The position numbers and the translations under genes were made by a program. Of a stretch of DNA of 64,000 nt, positions 27,762 through 42,121 are shown in pieces; position 1 is the first letter of the stretch; each line of letters starts with the position of its first letter. Source of the DNA: Bradyrhizobium sp. 138 (GTDB taxonomy: Bacteria; Pseudomonadota; Alphaproteobacteria; Rhizobiales; Xanthobacteraceae); NCBI RefSeq assembly GCF_023074075.1, contig NZ_JADPKT010000063.1, positions 62,001 through 126,000 on the forward strand, written 5' to 3'. Below the pieces are notes generated by a model that searched no databases, was not told the DNA's origin, and worked only from the letters and a program-made list of their open reading frames with translations.

Positions 27762-27877
27762 CGTCATTGCGAGGAGCCCGCGACAAAATTGCGAAGCAAT
27801 TTTGCGCTGGCGACGAAGCAATCCAGAGCGGCTCCGCGGAGAGATTTCTGGATTGCTTCGCTTCGCTCGCAATGACG
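27762..27877. repeat. Family A repeat, long form
   Basis: It has the same ends as the 5.5 kb copy: CGTCATTGCGAG and CTCGCAATGACG. It contains an extra nested palindrome, AAAATTGCGAAGCAATTTT, then GAAGCAATCCAG facing CTGGATTGCTTC. It lies between the convergent trmB and DUF2336 genes. Confidence 0.9.
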
Positions 27878-27887
27878 GAGAGTAACG

Positions 27888-28970
27888 CTAGATCGTCGCC
27901 CGGTTGCGCCAGAAATTCACGACGCGCTCGGCGGTCGTCGGCATCAGGCGCGTGAAGTTCACGCGCGCGGCCTCGATGTCGGCATCAGCAGGCGTGCGGT
28001 GCGGACCGTACCAGAGCAGAATGAGCGCGCGCACCGTGGGCCAGCCCAGATTCAGCACGCGGCCGACAATGAGGATCGGATCGTAGCGGTCGCCCGCGAT
28101 CAGGCGGTCGAGGACCGAGAGACGGACGCCGGACATCGCCGAGAGCGAAGCGATCGATTCCTCGTATTTGTGCGCCTTGGCGAAGCCCAGCAGCGCGCTC
28201 TCGCCGAGATGGCCCTCGCGATGCAAGGTGAGCACCGTCCGCTGTGCACCGGAGAAATCGCGCCGCGGCCCCGGCGGCAGCGCGGCTTCCTCGATCGCCG
28301 CCATCGTGCGCTTGATCTCGACCTGGCGCGCGGGGTTGACCACGCTGGAGAGGCGCCGGCGGATGACGTCGAGCGTCCCGTCGAGAAGCTCCTTCAGGTG
28401 CTCGCCCGACAGATCGGTGCGTTGTCCGATCTTGAGGGTCAGCACCCCGTCCTGCGCGGCGCGCTTGATCATCTCGGAATAGCTGCTCGGTGAGAACACC
28501 GCGCCGGCATTGCCCGCAGCGCGGCGGACCACATCGCGATCGCCGCGCTCGACCAGCACGTCGGTGATCTCGGCCGACAATACGGGGCGCTCCGTCATCG
28601 CCAGCAGATGGCCCTGGCCCTTCAGCCGCGCGATCTCGACCAGAGCGCCATCGTCGAGCACGGGTGAGCGTCGCAGCACGGGGGCCGCCACCATGATCTC
28701 GTTTTCGCGCGCGAGTTGATTGACCAGATGCGGCGGCGCGTTGTTCAGATGCGAGAAGCGCTCGGCCAGGTCGACGCGCGAGGCGAGCTCGGCATGCGGC
28801 ACGAGATCGATCAGCAGATTGTCGAAGAGATCGATGAGCTCGGGACGAAGATTGGCGGAATCCTGGAAGAACAGCTCGGAGATGGCACGCGCGATCTCGC
28901 CGCGTCGCCGCGGATCGCCGCGTTTGACGATATCGTCCAGTCCGGGAATGAGCGACGTGGCAACGGTCAT
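27888..28970 (-). CDS. DUF2336 domain-containing protein
   Basis: The protein has 360 residues and belongs to a helical-repeat family of unknown function common in Rhizobiales. VATSLIPGLDDIVKRGDPRRRGEIARAISELF is the typical beginning, with HEAT-like helix pairs over the rest (HLNNAPPHLVNQLARE, VFSPSSYSEMIKRAAQ). No signal peptide or membrane helix. The ATG was chosen for the family start; an upstream extension is poor in family features. Confidence 0.85.
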   Translation of the reverse strand: MTVATSLIPGLDDIVKRGDPRRRGEIARAISELFFQDSANLRPELIDLFDNLLIDLVPHAELASRVDLAERFSHLNNAPPHLVNQLARENEIMVAAPVLRRSPVLDDGALVEIARLKGQGHLLAMTERPVLSAEITDVLVERGDRDVVRRAAGNAGAVFSPSSYSEMIKRAAQDGVLTLKIGQRTDLSGEHLKELLDGTLDVIRRRLSSVVNPARQVEIKRTMAAIEEAALPPGPRRDFSGAQRTVLTLHREGHLGESALLGFAKAHKYEESIASLSAMSGVRLSVLDRLIAGDRYDPILIVGRVLNLGWPTVRALILLWYGPHRTPADADIEAARVNFTRLMPTTAERVVNFWRNRATI

Positions 28971-29120
28971 GAAAACGCAACTCGATGAGGGCACGCCGCG
29001 GGTGCGCCCTTGGTCCAAGCCGCCCCACAATCGGGGAATTTAGCCTCCCGAGGTGAAAGAAGCGTTAGGCCCGGGACCGTGAATCAGGCGCAAAAAGCCT
29101 CGTTTGACCCGCGATGGGCC

Positions 29121-29149
29121 TTGTCCGCGGAGATGGAAAGCGCTATATC
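29121..29149 (+). promoter_or_regulatory. Predicted promoter for the rimP-nusA-infB operon
   Basis: TTGTCC and TATATC are separated by exactly 17 bases, a good fit to a housekeeping sigma-70 promoter. It lies about 190 bases before rimP and just before a terminator-like hairpin, leaving a leader that starts around 29157. Confidence 0.55.
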
Positions 29150-29186
29150 AGCGCCAATTCATCTTCTCATACGATCCGCGTAGTGA

Positions 29187-29216
29187 GAGTGGGCCCGAAA
29201 GGACCCGCTCTTTTTT
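29187..29216 (+). terminator. Intrinsic terminator or attenuator in the rimP leader
   Basis: GAGTGGGCCC pairs with GGACCCGCTC around a GAAA tetraloop, with one mismatch and one wobble, and six T residues follow. It sits about 40 bases after the predicted promoter and 125 bases before rimP, so it would stop most transcripts unless overridden. Confidence 0.7.
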
Positions 29217-29341
29217 ATTACCTGAACGCGGCTTGGCGGAAGATGTGGCCCGACGCGTGTCGGGAGAGTTCCGAAGCGGGCTTTGAAGTCTTAACCAAGC
29301 CTTAACCCAAGCTTTATCCAACGAGCGCTTTGACCTCTGAT

Positions 29342-30097
29342 ATGACCGAACCGAACCCTGGTTCCACCGATGCCGAATTGCTGGCCGAGCCGAGGCTCGT
29401 GGTCGAGCCGGGCGTGGCGGCACGGGTGTCCGCGGTCGCAGCGCCGGTGCTCGAGGGCATGGGCTATCGCCTGGTGCGGATCCGCATATCCGGAGAGGCC
29501 GGCTGCACCGTGCAGATCATGGCCGAGCGGCCGGACGGCTCGATGCAGCTCGAAGATTGCGAGGCGATCTCACGAGCGCTCTCGCCCGTGCTCGATGTCG
29601 CCGACCCCATCGATCGCGCCTATCGGCTGGAAATCTCCTCGCCGGGGATCGACCGGCCGCTGGTCCGCCGTTCCGATTTCGAGCGCTATTCCGGCCATCT
29701 GGTGAAGATCGAGATGGCGGTTGCTCATGAGGGCCGCAAGCGGTTCCGTGGCACGCTCGGTCCGGTCGAAGGCGATCGCGTGCATCTGCATCGCGACGAC
29801 GTCAAGGCGGGCGATGATATTGATGTGCTCCTGACGATGGAGGATATCGGCGAGGCCCGGCTGGTGCTGACCGACGAGCTGATTGCGGAATCGATGCGCC
29901 GCGGCAAGGCCGAGGAGCGCCAGATGCGCAGGGATCTCGGCCTGGAGCCGCCGCAGGCGCCGCACGCCAAGATCAGCGAAAAGACCACCAAGAACACCAG
30001 GCCGAAGAAGAAGCCGGCCCCGACCAATACGAAGAAGCATCGCCTGGCCGCCGAACGCACGCGACGGGGCGAGATCGAGCCTGACGAAGGAGACTAG
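29342..30097 (+). CDS. rimP: Ribosome maturation factor RimP
   Basis: RimP assists 30S subunit assembly. The protein has 251 residues. The N-terminal domain (VAAPVLEGMGYRLVRIRISGEAGCTVQIMAERPDG) and SPVLDVADPIDRAYRLEISSPGIDRPLVRRSDFERY are the family hallmarks. A basic tail with KKKPAPTNTKKHR is longer than in E. coli. The ATG at 29342 was chosen; a TTG 12 bases upstream is less likely. It is the first gene of the rimP-nusA-ylxR-infB operon. Confidence 0.94.
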   Translation: MTEPNPGSTDAELLAEPRLVVEPGVAARVSAVAAPVLEGMGYRLVRIRISGEAGCTVQIMAERPDGSMQLEDCEAISRALSPVLDVADPIDRAYRLEISSPGIDRPLVRRSDFERYSGHLVKIEMAVAHEGRKRFRGTLGPVEGDRVHLHRDDVKAGDDIDVLLTMEDIGEARLVLTDELIAESMRRGKAEERQMRRDLGLEPPQAPHAKISEKTTKNTRPKKKPAPTNTKKHRLAAERTRRGEIEPDEGD

Positions 30098-30099
30098 CC

Positions 30100-31710
<1,611 letters not shown>

Positions 31711-31787
31711 CGCGCGTTCCGCAAAAGTGGAGACCGGTTTTGCGTAAAGAACACGCGACTTAGAAGGCGAAGGAGGATGTCGCCCGG

Positions 31788-32471
31788 ATGCTCGCCAGTA
31801 TTGACAGCGAACTTGACCATGGACCGCGGACCGAAAGGTCCGCGACCATGCGGATGTGCGCGGTCAGTCGGCAGGTCCGGCCGATCGACGAGCTGATCCG
31901 CTTCGTCATTTCGCCGCAAGGCGACGTGGTTCCAGATCTCAAGCGCAAATTGCCCGGACGGGGCATGTGGCTCACAGCCTCCCGCGGGGTGGTTGCGGAA
32001 GCCGTACGGCGTCACCAATTTAGCAAGGCCTTCAAGCGCGAGCTGCGCATCCCTCAGACGCTTCCTGCCGACATCGAGGCGCTCCTGGTTCGGAGCGTGA
32101 CGGAAGCCCTTGGGATCGCCGCCAAGGCCGGCCAGGTCGTGGCCGGTTTCGGCAAGGTCGAAAGCGCCCTAGGGGAAGGCACGGTCGAGGTCCTGATCCA
32201 CGCCAGCGACGGGGCCGCGGACGGAATCCGCAAATTGGACATGCTGGCGCGTCAAAATGCCGGGAATCGCGGCGCCAAGCCGCAGATTCCCGTCGTTACC
32301 GCACTGAAATCGGTAGAATTGGATTTGGCACTGACCCGGTCAAATGTGATACATGCTGCCGTGCTCGCGGGCCCGGCGAGCAAGTCATTCCTGTCACGTA
32401 GCCAGATGCTGGTCCGATACCGGATGGCGGACGATGACAAGACTGCCGAAAAGCACGGCCAGGATTTCTGA
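31788..32471 (+). CDS. ylxR: YlxR/DUF448 and L7Ae-like fusion RNA-binding protein
   Basis: The protein has 227 residues and two domains. Residues 20-100 are YlxR-like (MCAVSRQVRPIDELIRFV, GRGMWLTASR). Residues 100-200 look like the L7Ae/YlxQ type (ALGIAAKAGQVVAGFGKVESAL, AVLAGPASKSFLSR). In Gram-positive bacteria the two are separate genes, YlxR and YlxQ, in the same nusA-infB position. An RNA-binding role in ribosome or nucleoid-linked processes is inferred. AAGGAGG lies 11 bases before the ATG. Confidence 0.85.
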   Translation: MLASIDSELDHGPRTERSATMRMCAVSRQVRPIDELIRFVISPQGDVVPDLKRKLPGRGMWLTASRGVVAEAVRRHQFSKAFKRELRIPQTLPADIEALLVRSVTEALGIAAKAGQVVAGFGKVESALGEGTVEVLIHASDGAADGIRKLDMLARQNAGNRGAKPQIPVVTALKSVELDLALTRSNVIHAAVLAGPASKSFLSRSQMLVRYRMADDDKTAEKHGQDF

Positions 32472-32541
32472 GAGACAACGACGACCCAATTGGACGGTGC
32501 GGCAACGCACAACACTGATAAATCAGGATTAGGACTGCTGA

Positions 32542-35241
32542 ATGGTTGATACCAAGACCCCTGGCGACAAGAAGCTGAGCGTTCCGAGCAAAACGCTATC
32601 GCTCAAGCCGCGCGTCGAAACGGGCACTGTGCGCCAGAGCTTCAGCCATGGCCGCAGCAAGTCGGTCGTGGTCGAGAAGCGCGGCAAGCGCCGCATCGAC
32701 GGCACGCCTGAGCCGCAGGCTGCCGAGGTGGTGAAGCCCGCTCCGGTCGCGCCCGCGCCCGCCCCTTCGCGCCCTGCGCCGCCGCGCAACGCCGGCTCCG
32801 GCGTGGTGCTGCGCACGCTGACCGAGGACGAACGCTCCGCCCGTGCCAGCGCGCTGGCCGATGCCAAGGTGCGCGAAGTCGAAGAGCGCCGCCAGGCCGA
32901 GGAAGAGGCCCAGCGTCGCGCTGTCCGCGAGGCCGCCGAACGCGCCGAGCGCGAAGCCGCCGAATCTCGCCGCAAGGCCGAGGAAGAGCGCCACCGTCAC
33001 GAGGACGAGGCCAAGCGCAAGGCCGAGACCGAGGCCAAGAAGCGCTTTGGCGAAGGCGAGCAGCCGCAATCCGCGCCGCGTCCCGCGGCAGCAGCCCCGT
33101 CCGCTCCTGCGCCGCGGCCGGGAGCGCCCGCCGCGCGACCTGGAACTTCGACGGCCCGCCCGGGAACGACGACGACGCGTCCTGGGACCAGCACGCAGCG
33201 GCCGGGCGGCGGACCTTTGGGTCGCGCGCCCGCAGTGGCAGCGGGTCCCGACGAGGACGATGGTCCGCGCCAGATCCGTCGTGGTCCCGGCGGCGCCGCG
33301 CGTCCCGTGGTCGCCCCCAAGCCCACCCACAAGCCCGGCCCGCAGAAAGAGCGCGGCCGCCTGACCGTCGTGACCGCACTCAATGCTGACGAAGTGCGCG
33401 AGCGTTCGATCGCCTCGTTCCGCCGCCGCACCCAGCGCTTGAAGGGCCATGCCTCGAATGAGCCGAAGGAAAAGCTCATTCGCGAGGTGGTGATTCCGGA
33501 AGCGATCACGATCCAGGAACTCGCCAACCGCATGGCCGAGCGCGCGGTCGACGTCATCCGCATGCTGATGAAGCAGGGCGCGATGCACAAGATCACCGAC
33601 GTGATCGACGCCGACACCGCCCAGCTGATCGCCGAAGAGCTCGGCCACACCGTCAAGCGGGTTGCCGCGTCCGACGTTGAGGAAGGCCTGTTCGACGCCA
33701 TCGACGATTCGACCGACACCGAGACACGCTCGCCTGTCGTGACAGTGATGGGCCACGTCGACCACGGCAAGACCTCGCTGCTCGACGCGCTCCGTCACGC
33801 CAACGTGGTGTCCGGCGAAGCCGGCGGCATCACGCAGCATATCGGCGCCTATCAGGTCGTCTCGCCCGAAAGCGGCAAGAAGATCACCTTCATCGACACG
33901 CCCGGCCACGCCGCGTTCACCGCGATGCGTGCCCGCGGCGCCAAGGTCACCGACATCGTCGTGCTGGTGGTCGCGGCCGATGACGGCGTGATGCCGCAGA
34001 CGGTCGAAGCCATCAACCACGCCAAGGCTGCGCGGGTGCCGATCATCGTTGCCATCAACAAGATCGACAAGCCCGACGCCAAGCCCGAGCGCGTCCGCAC
34101 CGAGCTGCTCCAGCACGAGGTGCAGGTCGAATCGTTCGGCGGCGATGTCGTCGACGTCGAAGTGTCCGCCAAGAACAAGACCAATCTCGACAAGCTGCTC
34201 GAGATGATCGCGCTCCAGGCCGATATCCTCGACCTCAAGACCAATTCGGAACGGCCGGCCGAGGGCACGGTGATCGAGGCCAAGCTCGACCGCGGCCGCG
34301 GCCCGGTCGCGACCGTTCTGGTCCAGCGCGGCACGCTCCGGGTCGGCGACATCATCGTCGCAGGCGCCGAGATGGGCCGCGTCCGCGCGCTGATCTCGGA
34401 TCAGGGCGAGACGGTGCAGGAAGCAGGCCCCTCGGTGCCGGTCGAAGTGCTTGGCTTCAACGGTCCGCCGGAAGCCGGCGATCGTCTCGCAGTGGTCGAG
34501 AACGAAGCCCGTGCCCGCCAGGTCACCAGCTATCGTGCGCACCAGAAGCGCGAGAACGCGGCTGCCTCGATCTCCGGCATGCGCGGCTCGCTCGAGCAGA
34601 TGATGTCGCAATTGAAGACCGCGGGCCGCAAGGAATTCCCGCTGATCATCAAGGCCGACGTGCAGGGCTCGCTGGAAGCGATCCTCGGCTCGCTGGAGAA
34701 GCTCGGCACCGACGAAGTCGCAGCCCGCATCCTGCATGCCGGCGTCGGCGGCATCTCGGAATCGGACGTGACGCTGGCCGAAGGCTTCAACGCCGCGATC
34801 ATCGGCTTCTCGGTTCGTGCCAACAAGGAGGCCGCTGCGGCCGCCAAGCGCAACGGCATCGAGATCCGCTACTACAACATCATCTATGATCTCGTGGACG
34901 ACGTGAAGAAGGCGATGAGCGGCCTGCTCGCGCCGACCTTGCGCGAAACCATGCTGGGCAACGCCTCGATCCTGGAGATCTTCAACATCTCCAAGGTCGG
35001 CAAGGTCGCCGGCTGCCGCGTCACCGACGGCACCGTGGAACGCGGCGCCAATGTGCGCCTGATCCGCGACAACGTCGTCGTGCACGAGGGCAAGCTGTCG
35101 ACGCTGAAGCGCTTCAAGGACGAAGTGAAGGAAGTCCAGTCCGGTCAGGAATGCGGCATGGCCTTCGAGAACTACCACGACATGCGCGCTGGTGACGTGA
35201 TCGAGTGTTACCGCGTGGAGACGATCCAGCGCTCCCTGTAA
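32542..35241 (+). CDS. infB: Translation initiation factor IF-2
   Basis: IF-2 is the GTPase that places fMet-tRNA on the 30S subunit. The protein has 899 residues: a long N-terminal charged region with Arg/Glu helices (residues 100-180) and Pro/Arg-rich low-complexity sequence (185-270), then an IF2_N-like segment, the G domain at about 400-570 (VMGHVDHGKTSLLDAL, DTPGHAAF, NKIDKPDA), and domains II-IV ending CYRVETIQRSL. Low-complexity N-terminal sequence explains the many long frames on the other strand. Confidence 0.97.
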   Translation: MVDTKTPGDKKLSVPSKTLSLKPRVETGTVRQSFSHGRSKSVVVEKRGKRRIDGTPEPQAAEVVKPAPVAPAPAPSRPAPPRNAGSGVVLRTLTEDERSARASALADAKVREVEERRQAEEEAQRRAVREAAERAEREAAESRRKAEEERHRHEDEAKRKAETEAKKRFGEGEQPQSAPRPAAAAPSAPAPRPGAPAARPGTSTARPGTTTTRPGTSTQRPGGGPLGRAPAVAAGPDEDDGPRQIRRGPGGAARPVVAPKPTHKPGPQKERGRLTVVTALNADEVRERSIASFRRRTQRLKGHASNEPKEKLIREVVIPEAITIQELANRMAERAVDVIRMLMKQGAMHKITDVIDADTAQLIAEELGHTVKRVAASDVEEGLFDAIDDSTDTETRSPVVTVMGHVDHGKTSLLDALRHANVVSGEAGGITQHIGAYQVVSPESGKKITFIDTPGHAAFTAMRARGAKVTDIVVLVVAADDGVMPQTVEAINHAKAARVPIIVAINKIDKPDAKPERVRTELLQHEVQVESFGGDVVDVEVSAKNKTNLDKLLEMIALQADILDLKTNSERPAEGTVIEAKLDRGRGPVATVLVQRGTLRVGDIIVAGAEMGRVRALISDQGETVQEAGPSVPVEVLGFNGPPEAGDRLAVVENEARARQVTSYRAHQKRENAAASISGMRGSLEQMMSQLKTAGRKEFPLIIKADVQGSLEAILGSLEKLGTDEVAARILHAGVGGISESDVTLAEGFNAAIIGFSVRANKEAAAAAKRNGIEIRYYNIIYDLVDDVKKAMSGLLAPTLRETMLGNASILEIFNISKVGKVAGCRVTDGTVERGANVRLIRDNVVVHEGKLSTLKRFKDEVKEVQSGQECGMAFENYHDMRAGDVIECYRVETIQRSL

Positions 35242-35350
35242 GTCCAAATCTTACCGAAGCGCCCGGATCTTTTTGAGCTGAAATTGCGGGAGTGCGATGG
35301 CCGCTTTTTCCGGCCATCCACCCCTCTTCGTTTCAACAGGACAAATGACA

Positions 35351-35375
35351 ATGCCCGTGTCCCAGACACGGGCAT
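35351..35375 (+). promoter_or_regulatory. Perfect hairpin before rbfA
   Basis: ATGCCCGTGTC and GACACGGGCAT are perfect 11-base arms around CCA. It ends 20 bases before the rbfA ATG. No T-run follows, so it may be an RNA processing or stability element between infB and rbfA. Confidence 0.6.
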
Positions 35376-35394
35376 GACGAGGTGATTTTCGAGA

Positions 35395-35841
35395 ATGCCA
35401 CGCCATCATCAGAAGAAGAGTTCCGCACCAGGCGGAGGCTCGCAACGTCAGTTGCGCGTCGGCGAGCAGGTTCGCCACGCGATGGCCGATATTCTGGCGC
35501 AAGGCAATGTGCATGATGCGGACCTCGAAGGTCACATCATCACCGTGCCGGAGGTGCGGATGTCGCCCGACCTGAAGCTCGCCACAGTCTACGTGATGCC
35601 GCTCGGTGGCCGCGACACCGAGATCGTCATCGCTGCGCTCGAGCGCAACAAGAAGTTCTTGCGCGGCGAAGTCGCCCGGCGCGTTAACCTGAAATTTGCA
35701 CCTGACATTCGCTTCCGCGTCGACGAACGATTCGACGAAGCGGAACGGATCGAGAAGCTTTTGCGAACACCTGCGGTGCAAAAGGACCTCGAACAGGACT
35801 TGGAACAGGATCCGGATTCGGATCGGGAAGAAGAACGATGA
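35395..35841 (+). CDS. rbfA: Ribosome-binding factor A
   Basis: RbfA helps 16S rRNA 5' end maturation and cold adaptation. The protein has 148 residues with the KH-like fold: RQLRVGEQVRHAMADIL, ITVPEVRMSPDLKLATVYVMP, and LKFAPDIRFRVDERFDEAERIEKLL, all family marks. A Gln/Asp/Glu tail follows. Its stop overlaps the truB start (ATGA). Confidence 0.96.
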   Translation: MPRHHQKKSSAPGGGSQRQLRVGEQVRHAMADILAQGNVHDADLEGHIITVPEVRMSPDLKLATVYVMPLGGRDTEIVIAALERNKKFLRGEVARRVNLKFAPDIRFRVDERFDEAERIEKLLRTPAVQKDLEQDLEQDPDSDREEER

Positions 35842-36953
35842 CGATGGACCCGGCTCACGACACGATCAGCGGCGAACAGGCCGATCAGCGCGAGGTGCAG
35901 AAGAATAATTTTGCGGACATGGGCGGCGATTCGCAGCCGCATCAGGAGCCGCGCCGCGTCAACAACGATCCGCGCGCCAAGCAGAAGGGCAACCAGGTTC
36001 GCCGCGACCGGCGCGACGTCCATGGCTGGGTCGTGCTCGACAAGCCGATCGGCATGACCTCGACGCAGGCGGTTGCGGTGCTCAAGCGGCTGTTCAACGC
36101 CAAGCGCGCCGGACACGCCGGCACGCTCGATCCCCTCGCCTCGGGCGGGCTGCCGATCGCGCTTGGGGAGGCGACCAAGACGGTTCCCTTCGTCATGGAC
36201 GGCCGCAAGCGCTACCAGTTCACGGTGTGCTGGGGCGAGGAGCGCGATACCGACGACATCGAGGGTCGGGTGACCGCGACCTCGGACCAGCGTCCGACCC
36301 GTGAGGCCATCCTGGCCCTCCTGCCCCGCTTCACCGGGGTGATCGAGCAGATCCCGCCGCGCTATTCCGCGATCAAGGTCCAGGGCGAGCGCGCCTACGA
36401 CCTCGCCCGCGACGGCGAGGTCGTCGAGCTGGCGCCCCGACCCGTCGAGATCCACCATTTAACCCTTTTAGATCAACCGGATAACGACCGGGCCGTGTTC
36501 GAGGCCGAGTGCGGCAAGGGCACCTATGTCCGCGCGCTGGCCCGCGATATGGGCCGGATTCTCGGCACTTATGGCCATATCTGCGCACTCAGGCGGACCC
36601 TGGTCGGCCCATTTGGCGAAAACGACATGATTCCACTGGATCAGCTGGAGGCTTTGTGCGATAGAGCCGCGTCCGGCGAGGGTAGCCTCGCCGACGCGCT
36701 TATGCCCGTTGAGACCGCGCTGGACGACATCCCGGCACTGGCCGTCACTCGGGCTGATGCGGCAAGGCTCCATCGGGGCCAGGCCGTTTTGTTGCGCGGA
36801 CGGGATGCGCCCACTTGTAGCGGCACAGTCTATGTCACGGTGGCAGGCCGGCTTCTCGCGCTTGCTGAAGTCGGCAATGGCGAAATCATCCCCAAGCGTG
36901 TGTTCAACCTGACCGGCTTGACTGCCTCAACCGGTCGCAACGAGAGAAATTGA
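35838..36953 (+). CDS. truB: tRNA pseudouridine-55 synthase
   Basis: TruB converts U55 of tRNA to pseudouridine. The protein has 371 residues. GHAGTLDPLASGGLPIALG contains the catalytic Asp. IPPRYSAIKVQGERAYDLAR and CGKGTYVRALARDMG are also conserved. The first 60 residues are a charged, Gln/Asn-rich extension not found in E. coli; the domain begins at HGWVVLDKPIGMTST. It is coupled with rbfA. Confidence 0.95.
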   Translation: MTMDPAHDTISGEQADQREVQKNNFADMGGDSQPHQEPRRVNNDPRAKQKGNQVRRDRRDVHGWVVLDKPIGMTSTQAVAVLKRLFNAKRAGHAGTLDPLASGGLPIALGEATKTVPFVMDGRKRYQFTVCWGEERDTDDIEGRVTATSDQRPTREAILALLPRFTGVIEQIPPRYSAIKVQGERAYDLARDGEVVELAPRPVEIHHLTLLDQPDNDRAVFEAECGKGTYVRALARDMGRILGTYGHICALRRTLVGPFGENDMIPLDQLEALCDRAASGEGSLADALMPVETALDDIPALAVTRADAARLHRGQAVLLRGRDAPTCSGTVYVTVAGRLLALAEVGNGEIIPKRVFNLTGLTASTGRNERN

Positions 36954-36955
36954 CG

Positions 36956-37225
36956 ATGTCGATTGCCGCAGAACGCAAAGCGGAAGTCATCAAGACGAAT
37001 GCCAACAAGGCCGGCGACACCGGCTCGCCCGAGGTCCAGGTCGCGATCCTGTCGGAACGCATCAACAACCTCACCAACCATTTCAAGACCCACGTGAAGG
37101 ACAACCATTCGCGTCGCGGCCTCTTGAAGCTGGTCTCGACCCGCCGCTCGCTGCTCGACTACCTCAAGAAGCGGGACGAAGCGCGGTACAAGGCGCTGCT
37201 CGAGAAGCACAACATTCGTCGCTAA
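36956..37225 (+). CDS. rpsO: 30S ribosomal protein S15
   Basis: S15 has 89 residues, the usual length. DTGSPEVQVAILSERINNLTNHFKTHVKDNHSRRGLLKLVSTRRSLLDYLKK is the full S15 helical core that binds the 16S central domain. The ATG giving MSIAAERK was chosen; a TTG two codons upstream is unlikely. The truB-rpsO-pnp order is conserved in many bacteria. Confidence 0.98.
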   Translation: MSIAAERKAEVIKTNANKAGDTGSPEVQVAILSERINNLTNHFKTHVKDNHSRRGLLKLVSTRRSLLDYLKKRDEARYKALLEKHNIRR

Positions 37226-37234
37226 CAGTTCTTG

Positions 37235-37257
37235 CGCGCGCCAACGGCGCGCGTTTT
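37235..37257 (+). terminator. Intrinsic terminator after rpsO
   Basis: CGCGCGCC and GGCGCGCG are perfect arms around AAC, followed by TTTT. It lies 10 bases after the rpsO stop and should reduce readthrough into pnp. Confidence 0.75.
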
Positions 37258-37504
37258 CGCACGTGGCTTCGAACCAGAGCGCCTATTTTAAGCTTTTTGA
37301 TCGAGGCTGCGCGCACGTCGGATGCGAGCCGTTGACGGCTGGCATCCGGGCACGATCGGCGAAAGACCGCGGTTCGGTGTTCGCATTCGTGCTGACTGAA
37401 AGTCCAGCAGCAATCCGGCGGCTGGGCACAACGGGCAAGGCGCCCGTATGACCCGAAAGGATGGACGCCATCCGAAATCCAGAAACCATGGCAGGATCGC
37501 AGGA

Positions 37505-37529
37505 CGCTGATCACCCGCTTTGATCAGCG
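37505..37529 (+). promoter_or_regulatory. Stem-loop in the pnp leader
   Basis: CGCTGATCA and TGATCAGCG are perfect 9-base arms around CCCGCTT. A T-rich stretch (TTTTTGTTTTT) lies some 20 bases further on. The 345 bases between the rpsO terminator and pnp contain no gene that I can support. Confidence 0.5.
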
Positions 37530-37571
37530 CCCCGCAATCTTGCGCATGGTTTTTGTTTTTCGCGAGCCGTC

Positions 37572-37596
37572 CTTCTTTCGAGAACCATGAAAGAAG
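37572..37596 (+). promoter_or_regulatory. Hairpin covering the pnp ribosome binding site
   Basis: CTTCTTTC and GAAAGAAG pair around a 9-base loop, and the 3' arm contains the purine-rich binding site directly before the pnp ATG. E. coli pnp is autoregulated through an RNase III-cleaved leader stem, so a similar control is inferred here. Confidence 0.5.
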
Positions 37597-37602
37597 ACCT
37601 CT

Positions 37603-39765
<2,163 letters not shown>

Positions 39766-39788
39766 ATCTCGCGGCATCAGAAAAACGA

Positions 39789-39814
39789 AGGGCGGCCTTT
39801 CGGCCGCCCTTTTT
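39789..39814. terminator. Bidirectional intrinsic terminator between pnp and katG
   Basis: AGGGCGGCC and GGCCGCCCT pair around TTTC, with TTTTT after it on the plus strand. On the left, AAAAAC gives a T-run for the minus strand, so the same hairpin can end both convergent genes. Confidence 0.85.
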
Positions 39815-39841
39815 GTTTGGCGCTTGCTGAGCCGAGAGGGA

Positions 39842-42007
<2,166 letters not shown>

Positions 42008-42121
42008 GAATACCTCCTCTGGTGGCGTCGAACTCGCGCCTTTGACCAGGTAGAACCACTCTAAGCGTCGCGTTCGATCAGGGGAAGTTGACTTTAATGA
42101 TCGCTGCGATAGGATTTTCTG
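42008..42121. promoter_or_regulatory. katG/oxyR shared regulatory region
   Basis: This 114-base gap must contain the promoters of both genes and the OxyR site. The best candidate is around 42099-42111, where ATCG and CGAT flank CTG beside GATAGG. It is close to the oxyR start and not a strong match to the E. coli four-part OxyR consensus. Confidence 0.4.

Noticed and set aside
29114..29305. Short frame in the rimP leader as a leader peptide
   Set aside because: It spans the terminator hairpin and has no ribosome binding site or conserved feature; the regulatory RNA reading explains the region better.
32596..35247. A very long open frame opposite infB
   Set aside because: It mirrors the infB coding sequence, is rich in His, Asp and Arg without any motif, and arises from high GC at third positions.
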